Assembly: GCF_030852425.1 (NCBI RefSeq)
Contig: NZ_NSDM01000008.1
Location: forward strand, 62,001 to 126,000
From: Saccharothrix longispora
Lineage (GTDB): Bacteria > Actinomycetota > Actinomycetes > Mycobacteriales > Pseudonocardiaceae
Length of the DNA stretch: 64,000 nt
Direction: 5' to 3'
The position numbers and the translations under genes were made by a program. Positions 30,974 to 40,154 of this stretch are shown piece after piece (within the stretch, counting starts at the first letter, position 1; each line of letters opens with the position of its first letter). Below the pieces are notes generated by a model that searched no databases, was not told where the DNA came from, and worked only from the letters and a program-made list of their open reading frames with translations.

Positions 30974-33174
30974 TGGCGGCAGACCTCGACCCGGTCGGCC
31001 GGGTGAACACGTTCATCGGCACGCGCGACGACGGGAACACGTTCCCCGGCGCGTCGGCCCCGTTCGGCATGGCCCACTCCAGCCCCGTCGGGTCCCACTA
31101 CGCGGGCTACCGTTACGACGACCCGGCCATCCGCGGGTTCGGGCACTTCTTCCTGTCCGGCGCGGGCTGCCGGGAGCAGGGCGGGCTGGTGCCGGTCCTG
31201 CCCGCGCTCGGCCTGCCGGCGTCGTTCGACCACCGCGCGTACGCCTCGGGGTACACCCACGACGGCGAGGTCGGCGAAGCCGGCTACTACCGGGTGCGGC
31301 TGGCGTCCGGCATCACCGCCGAGTGCACCGCGACGACCCGCACCGGCGTCGAGCGGTTCACCTTCCCGCCCGGGTCCACGCCGCACGTGCTGGTGAACGT
31401 CGGTCAGGCCGACGACGGCGAACCCGTGTCCGCCAGTTCCGTGCGGGTGGTGGACGACCGCACGCTCGCGGGCACCGTGACCGCGCAGGCGTTCTGCGGC
31501 GGCAAGCCCTACACGACCTGGTTCACCACCACCTTCGACCGGCCGTTCCGGACCACCGGGAACTGGGGCGGCGCGGAGGGCGGCGCGGGCCTGCGCGGGC
31601 AGTGGGCGGTGTTCGACGGCGACGACCCGGTGACGGTGGCGACGGCCCTCTCGCACGTGGACGCCGAGGGCGCGGCGAAGAACCTGGCCGAGTCGCGGGG
31701 CAAGGGGTTCGACGAGCTGCGCGCGGCCGTCCAGGACGAGTGGCGGCGCGAACTGGGGTCCGTGGAGGTGGAGGGCGCGGACCCCGACGACCTCGTGGTG
31801 TTCTACACGGCGCTGTACCACGTGCTGCTCCAACCGTTGACCGGCAACGACGTGGACGGCCGCTACCGCGGGTTCGACGACCGGGTGCACCTGGCGGACG
31901 GCTGGACCTACCACGAGTACTTCTCGCTGTGGGACACCTACCGCGCGCACAACCAGCTGCTCGCGCTGCTGCGGCCGGACCGCGCGCGGGACGTCGCCCG
32001 GTCCGTGCTGGCGGTCCACGAGCAGGGCGGGTGGCTGCCGCGCTGGGCGTACGCCAACCAGGAGACCAACACGATGACCGGCGACCCGGTGACGCCGTTC
32101 CTGGTCGACCTGTGGCGGTTCGGCGCGCTGGAGGGCCGGGAGGAGCAGGCGTACCGGGCGCTGTGGCGCAACGCGACGTCCGTGCCGCCCGCGTCCTCGC
32201 CGTTCGAGGGCAGGGCGGGCAACCCGTCCTACCTCGCGGACGGGTTCGTCGAGCACGACCCGGGCTTCCCGAAGAAGGGGCAGGACGTCGACCCGCACCA
32301 CGGCGCGTCGGCGACCCTGGAGTACGCGCTCGCCGACCACGCCCTGTCGATCATGGCGGAAGCCCTGGGCCACCACGAGGACGCCGCCGCGCTGCGCGCG
32401 AGGGGCCTCAACCACCGCGCGCTGTGGGACCCCTCGGTCACCGACCGCGGCTTCCGCGGGTTCCCGCGGCCGAAGGTGGCCGGCGGCGCGTGGCTGTCGC
32501 CGTTCAGCGCGCGGGGGCCGGACGGCTTCCACGAGGGCACCGCGTGGCAGTACCAGTGGCTGGCCCAGCACGACGTGGACGGGCTCGTCGGGCTGCTGGG
32601 CGGCAGGGAGGCCGCGCTCGCCCGGCTGGACGACTTCTTCGCCTTCACCGACCTGCCGGCCGACCCGGCGCGCGTGGTGCGCGACAAGTGGGTCGTCGGG
32701 CCGTACGACTACTACGACCAGCACCGCTACAACCCCAACAACGAGCCGGACCTGCACGTGCCGTGGATGTACGCGCTGCTCGGCGCGCCGTGGAAGACCT
32801 CGGTGGTGGTGCGGGCGGCGCAGACCCTGTTCGTGGCCGCGCCCGACGGCGTCACGGGCAACGACGACCTCGGCACGATGTCCGCGTGGTACGTGCTCGG
32901 CGCGCTCGGCCTGTACCCGGTGGCACCGGGCACGGGGGAGTTCGTGCTCAACACCCCGAGGTTCGCCCGCGCCGTCGTGCACCTGGCGGACGGCCGCGAC
33001 CTGACCGTCACCGCGCCCGGCGCCGACCCTTCCCGCCTCCAGTGCACGAGGGCGTTGCGGGTGGGCGACGAGCCGTGGGACGACGTGCGGCTGTCGTGGG
33101 AGGTGCTCACGTCGGGCACGACCGTCGCCCACGAGCTGACCGACGCCCCGGCCGAGACCGCCCGGGGCCTGTGA
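30973..33174 (+). CDS. GH92-family alpha-mannosidase
   Basis: This protein of about 733 residues matches glycoside hydrolase family 92, calcium-dependent exo-alpha-mannosidases that invert configuration. Typical segments are VNTFIGTRDDGNTFPGASAPFGM at the N-terminus, TYHEYFSLWDTYRAHNQLL, YANQETNTMTG, FHEGTAWQYQW, NNEPDLHVPWMY and GNDDLGTMSAWYVLGALGLYP. No signal peptide is visible with any start (GTG 30952, 30964 or 30973), so it should act in the cytoplasm on imported mannosides; many relatives are secreted. No transporter is adjacent. Confidence 0.93.
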   Translation: MAADLDPVGRVNTFIGTRDDGNTFPGASAPFGMAHSSPVGSHYAGYRYDDPAIRGFGHFFLSGAGCREQGGLVPVLPALGLPASFDHRAYASGYTHDGEVGEAGYYRVRLASGITAECTATTRTGVERFTFPPGSTPHVLVNVGQADDGEPVSASSVRVVDDRTLAGTVTAQAFCGGKPYTTWFTTTFDRPFRTTGNWGGAEGGAGLRGQWAVFDGDDPVTVATALSHVDAEGAAKNLAESRGKGFDELRAAVQDEWRRELGSVEVEGADPDDLVVFYTALYHVLLQPLTGNDVDGRYRGFDDRVHLADGWTYHEYFSLWDTYRAHNQLLALLRPDRARDVARSVLAVHEQGGWLPRWAYANQETNTMTGDPVTPFLVDLWRFGALEGREEQAYRALWRNATSVPPASSPFEGRAGNPSYLADGFVEHDPGFPKKGQDVDPHHGASATLEYALADHALSIMAEALGHHEDAAALRARGLNHRALWDPSVTDRGFRGFPRPKVAGGAWLSPFSARGPDGFHEGTAWQYQWLAQHDVDGLVGLLGGREAALARLDDFFAFTDLPADPARVVRDKWVVGPYDYYDQHRYNPNNEPDLHVPWMYALLGAPWKTSVVVRAAQTLFVAAPDGVTGNDDLGTMSAWYVLGALGLYPVAPGTGEFVLNTPRFARAVVHLADGRDLTVTAPGADPSRLQCTRALRVGDEPWDDVRLSWEVLTSGTTVAHELTDAPAETARGL

Positions 33175-33292
33175 GCACTCCTCGTGGCCGGTGGCGTGCG
33201 CAGCGCTACCGGTGGGTCCTACGAAGGTATCGATCACCGTCCACTTCGGTCGAGGGCTGCCCGTTCCCCACCACCGGCCGCTGTCCGGGGGC

Positions 33293-33305
33293 TACCGTCC
33301 AGCCA
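33293..33305 (+). promoter_or_regulatory. Predicted leaderless promoter -10 box of the ABC exporter
   Basis: TACCGT at 33293-33298 lies 6 bases before ATG 33305. There is no ribosome-binding site. Confidence 0.4.
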
Positions 33306-34219
33306 TGAGTGGGGCACGCATTCCAGCGGTCGTGGTTGCGGACATCCGCAAGAGCTACGGCGGGCTGAAGGCGGTGGACGGCGTCTCGTTCACCGTGGCG
33401 GAGGGGGAGTTCTTCGGCATCCTCGGGCCGAACGGCGCGGGGAAGACCACGACGCTGGAGATCGTGGAGGGGCTGCGCAGGCCCGACTCGGGCCGGGTGA
33501 CGCTGCTCGGCGTCGAACCGTGGCCGCGCAACCCCGAGCTGCTGCCCCGCATCGGCGTGCAGCTCCAGGCGTCGAGCTTCTTCGAGAGGCTGACCGCGCG
33601 CGAGCAGCTCCAGACGTTCGGCTCGCTGTACGGCGTGACCGCGCGCCGGGCGGACGAGATGCTGGAACTCGTCGGCCTCGGCGACAAGGCGGACGTGCAG
33701 GAGAACAAGCTGTCCGGCGGCCAGCGGCAGCGGCTGTCCATCGCCTGCGCCCTGGTGCACGACCCGGACGTGGTGTTCCTCGACGAGCCGACGGCCGCGC
33801 TCGACCCGCAGGCCCGCCGCAACCTGTGGGACGTGCTGCGCGCCATCCAGGCCCGCGGCAAGACCATCGTCTACACGACGCACTACCTCGACGAGGCCGA
33901 GATCCTCTGCGACCGCGTGGCGATCATGGACCGCGGGCGCGTCCTGGCCATGGACGCGCCCGCCACGCTGGTGCGCGGCCTCGACGCGCCCACCCACGTC
34001 GTCCTCCGGAAGGGCGCGCTCACCACCGAGGCGGCCCGCGCCATCTCCGGGGTCGAGGACGCGCACGAGGACGAGGTCTCGCTGACCATCTCCACCCGCC
34101 GGCCCGCGCCCGTGCTCTCGGCGCTGGCCGAGCGCGGCACGCTCGACGGGCTCCAGGTGCGCACCGCGACCCTGGAGGACGTGTTCCTCGACCTGACCGG
34201 ACGGGAGTACCGCGCGTGA
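33305..34219 (+). CDS. ABC transporter ATP-binding protein (DrrA/YadG-like)
   Basis: This 304-residue ATPase of the ABC-2 exporter type has Walker A GPNGAGKTT (residue about 41), signature LSGGQRQRLS, Walker B VVFLDEPTAALD and switch histidine in YTTHYLDEAE. The roughly 80-residue C-terminal extension ends in ATLEDVFLDLTGREY, typical of drug/antibiotic exporters such as DrrA. It overlaps the permease start (GTGA). Substrate unknown. Confidence 0.92.
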   Translation: MSGARIPAVVVADIRKSYGGLKAVDGVSFTVAEGEFFGILGPNGAGKTTTLEIVEGLRRPDSGRVTLLGVEPWPRNPELLPRIGVQLQASSFFERLTAREQLQTFGSLYGVTARRADEMLELVGLGDKADVQENKLSGGQRQRLSIACALVHDPDVVFLDEPTAALDPQARRNLWDVLRAIQARGKTIVYTTHYLDEAEILCDRVAIMDRGRVLAMDAPATLVRGLDAPTHVVLRKGALTTEAARAISGVEDAHEDEVSLTISTRRPAPVLSALAERGTLDGLQVRTATLEDVFLDLTGREYRA

Positions 34220-35259
34220 CCGCGTTCAAGAGCCTCGCGGCGGCCATGGTCAAGGGCTTCCTGCGCGACCGGATGGCCCTGTTCTTCATCTTCCTGTTCC
34301 CGCTGCTGTTCCTGGTCGTGTTCGGCCTGCTGCTCGGCAGCCCGGACGACGACCGGACGAAGATCGGCGTGGTCGGCGACGGCCCGGTGGTCACCGCCCT
34401 GGAGCAGACCGGCGCGCTGGAGCTGGAGCGCCACGGCAGCGCCGCCGACGCCCGGCGGAAGGTCGACGACGGCGACCTGCCCGCCGCGGTCGTCGTGGAC
34501 GGCAACCAGGTCGACCTCGTGTTCGCGGCCACCGACCAGGTCGCCGCGGGCACCGTCGTCGGCATCGTGTCCGGCGTGGTGGACAAGGTGAACCTCGGCG
34601 TGGCCGACGTGCGGCCGGTGTTCACCCTGCGGACCGTGCCGGTCGAGGACGCCTCGCTCAAGCCCATCCAGTACCTGACGCCCGGCATCCTGTCGTGGGC
34701 GGTCTCGTTCTCCGGCGTGTTCGGCGCGGCCCTCACCCTGGTGTCGTGGCGCAAGAAGCAGGTGCTGCGCCGCATCCGGCTCGCCCCGGTCAGCACGACA
34801 ACGGTGCTCACCTCGCGCATCCTCGTCTCCATCGGCACGGCGCTCGTCCAGGGCGTGGTGTTCGTGGCGGTCGCGATGCTGCCGCTGTTCGGCCTGCGGC
34901 TCACCGGCCAGTGGTACCTCGCGCTGCCGCTGCTGGTGCTCGGCACCACGGCGTTCTTCGCCATCGGGATGCTGGTCGGCGCGTTCTGCAGGACCGAGGA
35001 GGCCGCGTCCGGCGCGGCGAACCTGATCATCATGCCGATGGCGTTCCTGTCCGGCACGTTCTTCCCGGTGGACAACGCGCCGGGCTGGCTCCAGACCGTG
35101 TCGAAGGCGTTCCCGCTGCGGCACATGAACGACGGCATGCTCGACGTGCTGGTGCGCGGCAAGGGCGTGGAGGCGCTGCTGGTGCCGTCCGCGGTGCTGG
35201 TCGCCTTCACGCTCGTGGTCGGCTTCGTCGCGACCCGCGTGTTCCGCTGGGAGGACTGA
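34216..35259 (+). CDS. ABC-2 type transporter permease
   Basis: This 347-residue membrane protein has one N-terminal helix (ALFFIFLFPLLFLVVFGLLLG), an extracellular domain of about 130 residues and five C-terminal helices. It contains the ABC-2 signature around RIRLAPVSTTTVLTSRIL and FLSGTFFPVDNAPGWLQTVSKAFPLRH. It pairs with the ATPase whose stop overlaps its GTG start. One ATPase and one permease would assemble as a 2+2 exporter. It might export a lipid or drug (family-level inference). Confidence 0.9.
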   Translation: MTAFKSLAAAMVKGFLRDRMALFFIFLFPLLFLVVFGLLLGSPDDDRTKIGVVGDGPVVTALEQTGALELERHGSAADARRKVDDGDLPAAVVVDGNQVDLVFAATDQVAAGTVVGIVSGVVDKVNLGVADVRPVFTLRTVPVEDASLKPIQYLTPGILSWAVSFSGVFGAALTLVSWRKKQVLRRIRLAPVSTTTVLTSRILVSIGTALVQGVVFVAVAMLPLFGLRLTGQWYLALPLLVLGTTAFFAIGMLVGAFCRTEEAASGAANLIIMPMAFLSGTFFPVDNAPGWLQTVSKAFPLRHMNDGMLDVLVRGKGVEALLVPSAVLVAFTLVVGFVATRVFRWED

Positions 35260-35317
35260 GCCGGGTCGATCCAGGCGAATCGGACACCCCGCGGGGCTGG
35301 TGAGCGCCGTCACCCAC

Positions 35318-35330
35318 CACAATGGGGACA
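35318..35330 (+). promoter_or_regulatory. Predicted leaderless promoter -10 box
   Basis: CACAAT at 35318-35323 lies 6 bases before ATG 35330, with no Shine-Dalgarno. Confidence 0.4.
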
Positions 35331-35653
35331 TGCTCTCCAGCCCCGTCGGCCGTTTCCGCCTCCTCGCCATGGCCGAGGCGGTGTCCTGGGCCGGGCTGCT
35401 GCTCGGCATGTTCTTCAAGTACGTGGTGGTGCAGAACGAGATCGGCGTGAAGGTCTTCGGGCCGATCCACGGCCTCGTCTTCGTCGGCTACGTGCTCGTG
35501 ACGCTGATGATGGCGCAGCAGTGGGACCGCAAGACCCTGTTCTGGGCGCTGTTCGCGAGCATCCCGCCGTTCGGCACCGTCGTGTTCGAGCGCTGGGCCG
35601 CGAAGACCGGCCGCCTCGACGACACCCGGCCGGTTCGGGCCGCCGAGGACTGA
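35330..35653 (+). CDS. DUF3817-family membrane protein
   Basis: This 107-residue protein has three hydrophobic helices and the family-type sequence GRFRLLAMAEAVSWAGLLLGMFFKY, then FGPIHGLVFVGYV and a conserved basic/tryptophan end (FWALFASIPPFGTVVFERWAAK). The family is widespread in actinobacteria and its function is unknown. ATG 35330 is supported by a -10 box just upstream; GTG 35300 would extend into the promoter. Confidence 0.85.
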   Translation: MLSSPVGRFRLLAMAEAVSWAGLLLGMFFKYVVVQNEIGVKVFGPIHGLVFVGYVLVTLMMAQQWDRKTLFWALFASIPPFGTVVFERWAAKTGRLDDTRPVRAAED

Positions 35654-35757
35654 GCGCGTTCCCGCTCCGCCTCGGGGTCGCCCTCGGGACCAGGCGCCGC
35701 ACGCTCGTCGTCACGCCGGGCGCGCCGCGTCGACCGGATCGGCGGTTCGCGACGTCC

Positions 35758-36261
35758 TCAGTCGTCGAAGTCGCCGACCGCGCGGCGGACCTTCGCCAGC
35801 AGGTCGGTCAGCTGCTCGGTCTGCCGGTCGGTGAGCCCGCGCAGGCCGAAGTCGACGGTCGTGACGGCCTCGGTCGCCGCCTCGCGCCGGGTGTGGCCGG
35901 CCTCGGTGATCTCCACCAGCGTCGTGCGGCGGTCCGTGGGGTGCGGCGTGCGGCGCACCAGCCCGTCGGCCTCCAGCCGGTCCACGATGTTGGTGACGCT
36001 GGTCGGGTGCAGCTGGAGGCGCTCGCCCATGACCCGCATCGGGAGGCTGCCCGCGCGGGAGAACGTCAGCAGCACCAGCGCCTCGAACCGCGCGAACGTC
36101 AGGCCGTGCGGTTTGAGGGCCGCGTCCACGGCGGACTGGATGATCTGCTGTACTCGCATGACGCTCGTGACCGCCGCCATCGACGTCGAGGGTCCGATCC
36201 GCTTCTCCCACAGCTCGGCGGCACGCGCGATGGGGTCGAACGGCAGCGGCTGGGACGTCAT
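35758..36261 (-). CDS. MarR-family transcriptional regulator
   Basis: This 167-residue winged-helix regulator has the MarR pattern: [21 protein letters not shown], recognition helix [21 protein letters not shown] and wing [16 protein letters not shown]. Flanking N- and C-terminal helices form the dimer. It is divergent from the thiamine-binding protein gene, so its operator should be in the 44-base gap or beyond. A perfect 20-base palindrome 410 bases away (36673) could be another target. The ligand is unknown. Confidence 0.9.
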   Translation of the reverse strand: MTSQPLPFDPIARAAELWEKRIGPSTSMAAVTSVMRVQQIIQSAVDAALKPHGLTFARFEALVLLTFSRAGSLPMRVMGERLQLHPTSVTNIVDRLEADGLVRRTPHPTDRRTTLVEITEAGHTRREAATEAVTTVDFGLRGLTDRQTEQLTDLLAKVRRAVGDFDD

Positions 36262-36305
36262 GCCGCCGAAGCTACCAGTCAGTACCCGCCCGGCAGGAGG
36301 CAGCA

Positions 36306-36632
36306 GTGCTCGTCGCTTTCAGTGTCAGCCCGCTCGGCGGGGAGTCCGACGGGGTGGCGGCGGCCGTCGCCGAGGCCGTGCGGGTGGTCCGCGAGTCGGG
36401 GTTGCCGAACGAGACCAACGCCATGTTCACCCTGGTCGAGGGCGAGTGGGACGAGGTGATGGCGGTGGTCAAGGCGGCGACCGAGGCCGTGCAGGCCGTC
36501 GCCCCCCGCGTCGGCCTCGTGCTCAAGGCGGACATCCGGCCCGGCCACACCGGTCAGCTGACGGCCAAGGTGGAGCGCCTCGAACGGCACCTCGCCGCCG
36601 GCGACGACGCCGCGCCGACCGGTCCCGCGTAG
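36306..36632 (+). CDS. MTH1187-family thiamine-binding protein
   Basis: This 108-residue ferredoxin-like protein matches the MTH1187/YqgV family: [56 protein letters not shown]. Members form tetramers and some bind thiamine; the physiological role is unsettled. GTG 36306 follows AGGAGG at ideal spacing. It is divergent from the MarR gene. Confidence 0.88.
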   Translation: MLVAFSVSPLGGESDGVAAAVAEAVRVVRESGLPNETNAMFTLVEGEWDEVMAVVKAATEAVQAVAPRVGLVLKADIRPGHTGQLTAKVERLERHLAAGDDAAPTGPA

Positions 36633-36672
36633 CCGGACGGGGTCGCCCGGGGGATCGTCCGGGGGGATGCAT

Positions 36673-36692
36673 TTAGTAGGACGTCCTACTAA
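36673..36692. promoter_or_regulatory. Perfect 20-base palindrome TTAGTAGGACGTCCTACTAA
   Basis: An uninterrupted perfect dyad, 10+10 bases, ends 10 bases before ATG 36703. It is A/T-rich at its ends in a G/C-rich genome. Its position over the promoter or leader suggests an operator for a dimeric repressor. Confidence 0.7.
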
Positions 36693-36702
36693 TTTGGTGG
36701 TC

Positions 36703-37584
36703 ATGACACCCCGTGACCTCTGGCTCCGGTTCGAGACCTACCACGACGTCACCTACTTCTCCCCGGAGTCCAGGGCCGCCACCGACGCGCTCGGCTGCAA
36801 GGGCGGCTGGATGGGCTACTTCGGCATGCGCGCCGCGCCGCTCGGCGCCGTGCCGCCGGAGGTCGTGACCGCCGCGTTCTTCACCTTCCACCCGCGGATG
36901 GTCGCCCGCGCGCTGCCCGACGCGTGGGACGTGGCCACACCCGCCCGCTACCTGGAGGCCCGGCTGGAGGGCGTCGACGGCGCGCTGCGGCGGATGCTGG
37001 AGTCGCTGGACCTCGCGGAGGCCGCCGACCTGGCCGTCGCCGCCGCCACGGCCACGCCCCTCGCCGGCCGCGTGCTCGCCGCGGCCAACCGGGCGCTGCC
37101 CGTGCCCGGCGAACCCCACCTCGCGCTGTGGTGGGCGTGCACCGTGCTGCGCGAGTCCCGGGGCGACGGCCACGTCGCCGCCCTGGTCGCCGCCGGGCTC
37201 GGGCCGTGCGAGGCGCTCGTGCTGTTCGACGCCGACAAAGGGCTCGGCGCGGACTACCTGCGCAGGGCGCGCGGCTGGACCGCCGACGAGTGGGCCGCCG
37301 CCGAATCGGCCCTGCGCGAACGCGGCCTGGTCGACGGCGGCCTCACCCCCGCCGGCCGGGCGCTGCGCGACGACGTCGAACGCGCCACCGACGACGCCGC
37401 CCGCGACTGCTGGGCGGAGGTGGACGCGGCCCGGTTCACCGGGCTGATGACCCCCGTCGCCCTCCGGCTGGGGCACCTCAACGAGGCCATGCGGACCAAC
37501 CCCATGGCCATCGACCCGGTCGCGCAGATCGCCGGCCAACCCGACGCGGACCGTCCCGGCCCTCGTGCCAGGATGGGAACGTGA
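36703..37584 (+). CDS. SCO6745-family protein with a C-terminal winged-helix-like part
   Basis: This 293-residue soluble protein has family-type segments: [62 protein letters not shown] and [25 protein letters not shown]. The section around 200-240 ([35 protein letters not shown]) reads like a MarR wing. The family's function is unknown. ATG 36703 directly follows a 20-base palindrome. The stop overlaps the next gene's GTG (GTGA), so they are cotranslated. Confidence 0.78.
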   Translation: MTPRDLWLRFETYHDVTYFSPESRAATDALGCKGGWMGYFGMRAAPLGAVPPEVVTAAFFTFHPRMVARALPDAWDVATPARYLEARLEGVDGALRRMLESLDLAEAADLAVAAATATPLAGRVLAAANRALPVPGEPHLALWWACTVLRESRGDGHVAALVAAGLGPCEALVLFDADKGLGADYLRRARGWTADEWAAAESALRERGLVDGGLTPAGRALRDDVERATDDAARDCWAEVDAARFTGLMTPVALRLGHLNEAMRTNPMAIDPVAQIAGQPDADRPGPRARMGT

Positions 37585-38552
37585 CAAGGCCAGACCCGCG
37601 CAAGAACGCCGCACTGTCCGCCGCGCTGTCCGGGGCCGTCGACCTCGGCGCGCTCAAGGCCCGGGCCGATGCCGCGAGGCAGCGTTCCGCGACCCCACCC
37701 CCGCCCGCGGGCGCCGCTCCGGACGCAGGTCCGAGCCCGTGGGTGCTGGACGTCACCGAGGCGACGTTCCAGTCCGTCGTCGAGCGCTCCCTGGACATCC
37801 CGGTCGTGGTCGAGCTGACCGCGTCCTGGAGCCCCGAGGCCGGGCAGCTCTCGCCGATCCTCGAGAAGGCGGCCCGCGCCGGCGGCGGCGCCTGGCTGCT
37901 GGCGCGCGTCGACCTGGACGCGAACCCGCGCATCGGCCAGGCGTTCGGCGTCCAGTCCGTGCCCACGGTCGTCGCCGTCGCCGGTGGCCAGCCGATCGAC
38001 GCCTTCGCCGGCCCCCTCCCGGAGGCCGAGTTCGGCCAGTGGATCACCCGCCTGCTGGACGCCCTGCGCGACCGGCTGCCCGGCATCAAGGCGGCCGAGG
38101 CCAACCGCGCCGACGCCGGCGGCGAACCGCAGCCGGAATTCGAGGACCCCCGCTTCGTCGCCGCCGAGGAGGCCTTCGAGCAGGGCGACTTCGCCGCCGC
38201 CCAGGCCGCCTACGAGGCCATCCTGGCCGCGGAACCCGCCAACGCCGACGCGAAGGCCGCCCTGGCCCAGGTCCGCTTCACCGCCCGCGCCGAGGAGGTC
38301 GGCGGCGACGCGATCGCCAAGGCCGACGCCGACCCGGACGACGTGGCCGCCCAACTGGCCGCCGCCGACCTGGAGGTGGCCACGAACGACGTCGAGCAGG
38401 CGTTCAAGCGCCTGGTCGACACCGTGCGCAGGGTGTTCGGCGACGACCGCGACCGGGTCCGCGAGCACCTGGTCGGGTTGTTCGAGCTGTTCCCGGCGGA
38501 CGACGAGCGGGTCGCGAAGGCCCGTCGCAACCTGGCCAGCGCCCTGTACTGA
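37581..38552 (+). CDS. YbbN/CnoX-like thioredoxin-fold TPR protein lacking the CxxC
   Basis: This 323-residue protein has a short basic N-terminus, a thioredoxin domain at about residues 50-165 ([43 protein letters not shown]) and C-terminal TPR helices ([32 protein letters not shown]). In the position of WCGPC it reads WSPEA, so it has no redox cysteines. Its likely role is a holdase/adaptor like YbbN/CnoX rather than a disulfide enzyme. It is translationally coupled to the SCO6745-type gene. A terminator follows. Confidence 0.87.
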   Translation: MTRPDPRKNAALSAALSGAVDLGALKARADAARQRSATPPPPAGAAPDAGPSPWVLDVTEATFQSVVERSLDIPVVVELTASWSPEAGQLSPILEKAARAGGGAWLLARVDLDANPRIGQAFGVQSVPTVVAVAGGQPIDAFAGPLPEAEFGQWITRLLDALRDRLPGIKAAEANRADAGGEPQPEFEDPRFVAAEEAFEQGDFAAAQAAYEAILAAEPANADAKAALAQVRFTARAEEVGGDAIAKADADPDDVAAQLAAADLEVATNDVEQAFKRLVDTVRRVFGDDRDRVREHLVGLFELFPADDERVAKARRNLASALY

Positions 38553-38566
38553 TCACGCCCGGCCGT

Positions 38567-38595
38567 GACGGGGACCCGCTCCGGCGGGCCCCGTC
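38567..38595. terminator. Terminator between convergent genes
   Basis: GACGGGG-A-CCCGC (38567-38579) pairs with GCGGG-CCCCGTC (38584-38595) around a TCCG loop, leaving one bulged base. It lies between the YbbN-like gene and the convergent metallopeptidase. Confidence 0.65.
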
Positions 38596-38635
38596 CCCGT
38601 TCCCGCTGTTCCCGCCCACCCGTGCCGGGTCGGCC

Positions 38636-40069
38636 TCAGCCCGAGTACTTCCGGGTGCACAAGCCGGAGCCCTCGAAGAACCCGTCCCGGAAGGCCTCGA
38701 CCCGGGCGAACCCCGAGGGCACCACGGTCCCGTTCACGTCGGCCGCGATCAGGCTCTTGTCGGCCAGCAACTCCGCAACGGCCTCGTCCAGGTCACCCGA
38801 CGACAACCGCAGCCGGGCCTCGCTCTCCGTCGTGGTCCCGGCCCAGGCGCCCGTCAGGCACGCCGTCCGCAGCCCCGCCGCCGGCCCCTCCAGCGAGTAC
38901 CCGGTGGCCTTCTGGATGGACAGCGCGAAGCGCGACGCGATCTCGGCGAACGCGGCGAAGTCGCCGATCCCGCCCTTCTGACCGCGCTTCGGCGGGGTGC
39001 CGATCTTCACCAGGTCCGGCAGGTCGATGGACACCGAGTTGGTCGCCGGGCAGTACGACGCGGGCGAGGTCTCGGCGGCGTCCTGGCAGTCGTCCTCCTC
39101 CGTGGTGAAGGTGGGGGGCGTCGCGCCGGACTCGGCGTACGCGTCCTTCAGCGACTGCTCCAGCAGGTCCAGGTAGCGCGGGTCGTCCACCTTGAGGTTG
39201 CCCTTGCCGAACCCCTGGTCCTCGTCCTGCGCGTCGAACCTCTGCTGCGTGATGCGGGCCTTGATCTCGGCCTCGTCGATCGCGGCGCACCGCGTCGGGT
39301 CGCCCGCGAAGCCGAACTGGAACGCCGACACCCGGTCGAACGCGCTGCCGTGCGCGCCCTGCTTCTCGGCGGACGTGCCCGCCGCGTCGCGGATGAAGAA
39401 CATCGTCGCCAGCACCTGGTTCAGACCCGGCCCGGTCGAGATGCGGAAGTGCTCCGACTTGCCCTCGGCGACCCACCGGAAGAAGTTGCCGGCGTAGCAG
39501 TCCGCCTGCTGCTCCTTGATGATCGTCGGCGTGGCCTGGTTGACGCCGCCCTTGTCGCCGAGCTTGTACTGCACGGCGTGGCCCATCTCGTGCGCCAGCA
39601 CGGTCACCACGGACATCGGGCCGAACGCGTCGTCGAGCATGGGCAGCAGCTCGCCCCGGTCCCACGCGATCGAGTCGTCCAGGGAGCAGTAGAACGCGTT
39701 GGCCACGCCCGCCGTGTTGGTGCGGCAGATGTCGACGCCCTTGCCGTTCGAGTCGTACGACACGAGCCGCTTGACCGGCGTGAACTCGACGTCGAACTTC
39801 GCCGGCAGCTGCTCCGCCCAGTACGCCTCGACGTCGGCGAGGGTGTTGATGGCCAGCCGGTCCATCTCGCCGCCGTCGCCGTTCTCCACCTGGAGGTCGG
39901 CGTCCGGCACGCCGGGTTTCGGCCCGCTCTCACCGGTGGTGATCTCCAGCCCCGACACCTTGCTCACGTCCGGCCGCTCGGACCGGCCCTGCCCGCTGAC
40001 CAGCTGGGTGCACCCGGTCAACGCCAGGACGGCGACGAGCGCCGTGAAGAGAGAAGCCCGTCGACCCAT
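38636..40069 (-). CDS. Secreted neutral zinc metallopeptidase lipoprotein
   Basis: This 477-residue protein has a signal peptide and lipobox (LALTGC, Cys20), so it should be surface-anchored. The zinc motif HEMGH is at 160-164, preceded by FYCSLDDSIAWDRGELLP. Further glutamate and QQADCYAGNFFRW motifs follow, as in putative neutral zinc metallopeptidases (YpfJ type). Several cysteines probably form disulfides. A paralogue lies immediately upstream, suggesting a local duplication. The substrate is unknown. ATG 40069 follows GGAGCTGGGG. Confidence 0.87.
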   Translation of the reverse strand: MGRRASLFTALVAVLALTGCTQLVSGQGRSERPDVSKVSGLEITTGESGPKPGVPDADLQVENGDGGEMDRLAINTLADVEAYWAEQLPAKFDVEFTPVKRLVSYDSNGKGVDICRTNTAGVANAFYCSLDDSIAWDRGELLPMLDDAFGPMSVVTVLAHEMGHAVQYKLGDKGGVNQATPTIIKEQQADCYAGNFFRWVAEGKSEHFRISTGPGLNQVLATMFFIRDAAGTSAEKQGAHGSAFDRVSAFQFGFAGDPTRCAAIDEAEIKARITQQRFDAQDEDQGFGKGNLKVDDPRYLDLLEQSLKDAYAESGATPPTFTTEEDDCQDAAETSPASYCPATNSVSIDLPDLVKIGTPPKRGQKGGIGDFAAFAEIASRFALSIQKATGYSLEGPAAGLRTACLTGAWAGTTTESEARLRLSSGDLDEAVAELLADKSLIAADVNGTVVPSGFARVEAFRDGFFEGSGLCTRKYSG

Positions 40070-40154
40070 GCCCCAGCTCCATCGTTCCCGCGGTTCACGT
40101 TGATGCCGAACCCTACCCAGCGGATCGCCCGTTCGGGTGGGAGCCGGCGAATCC

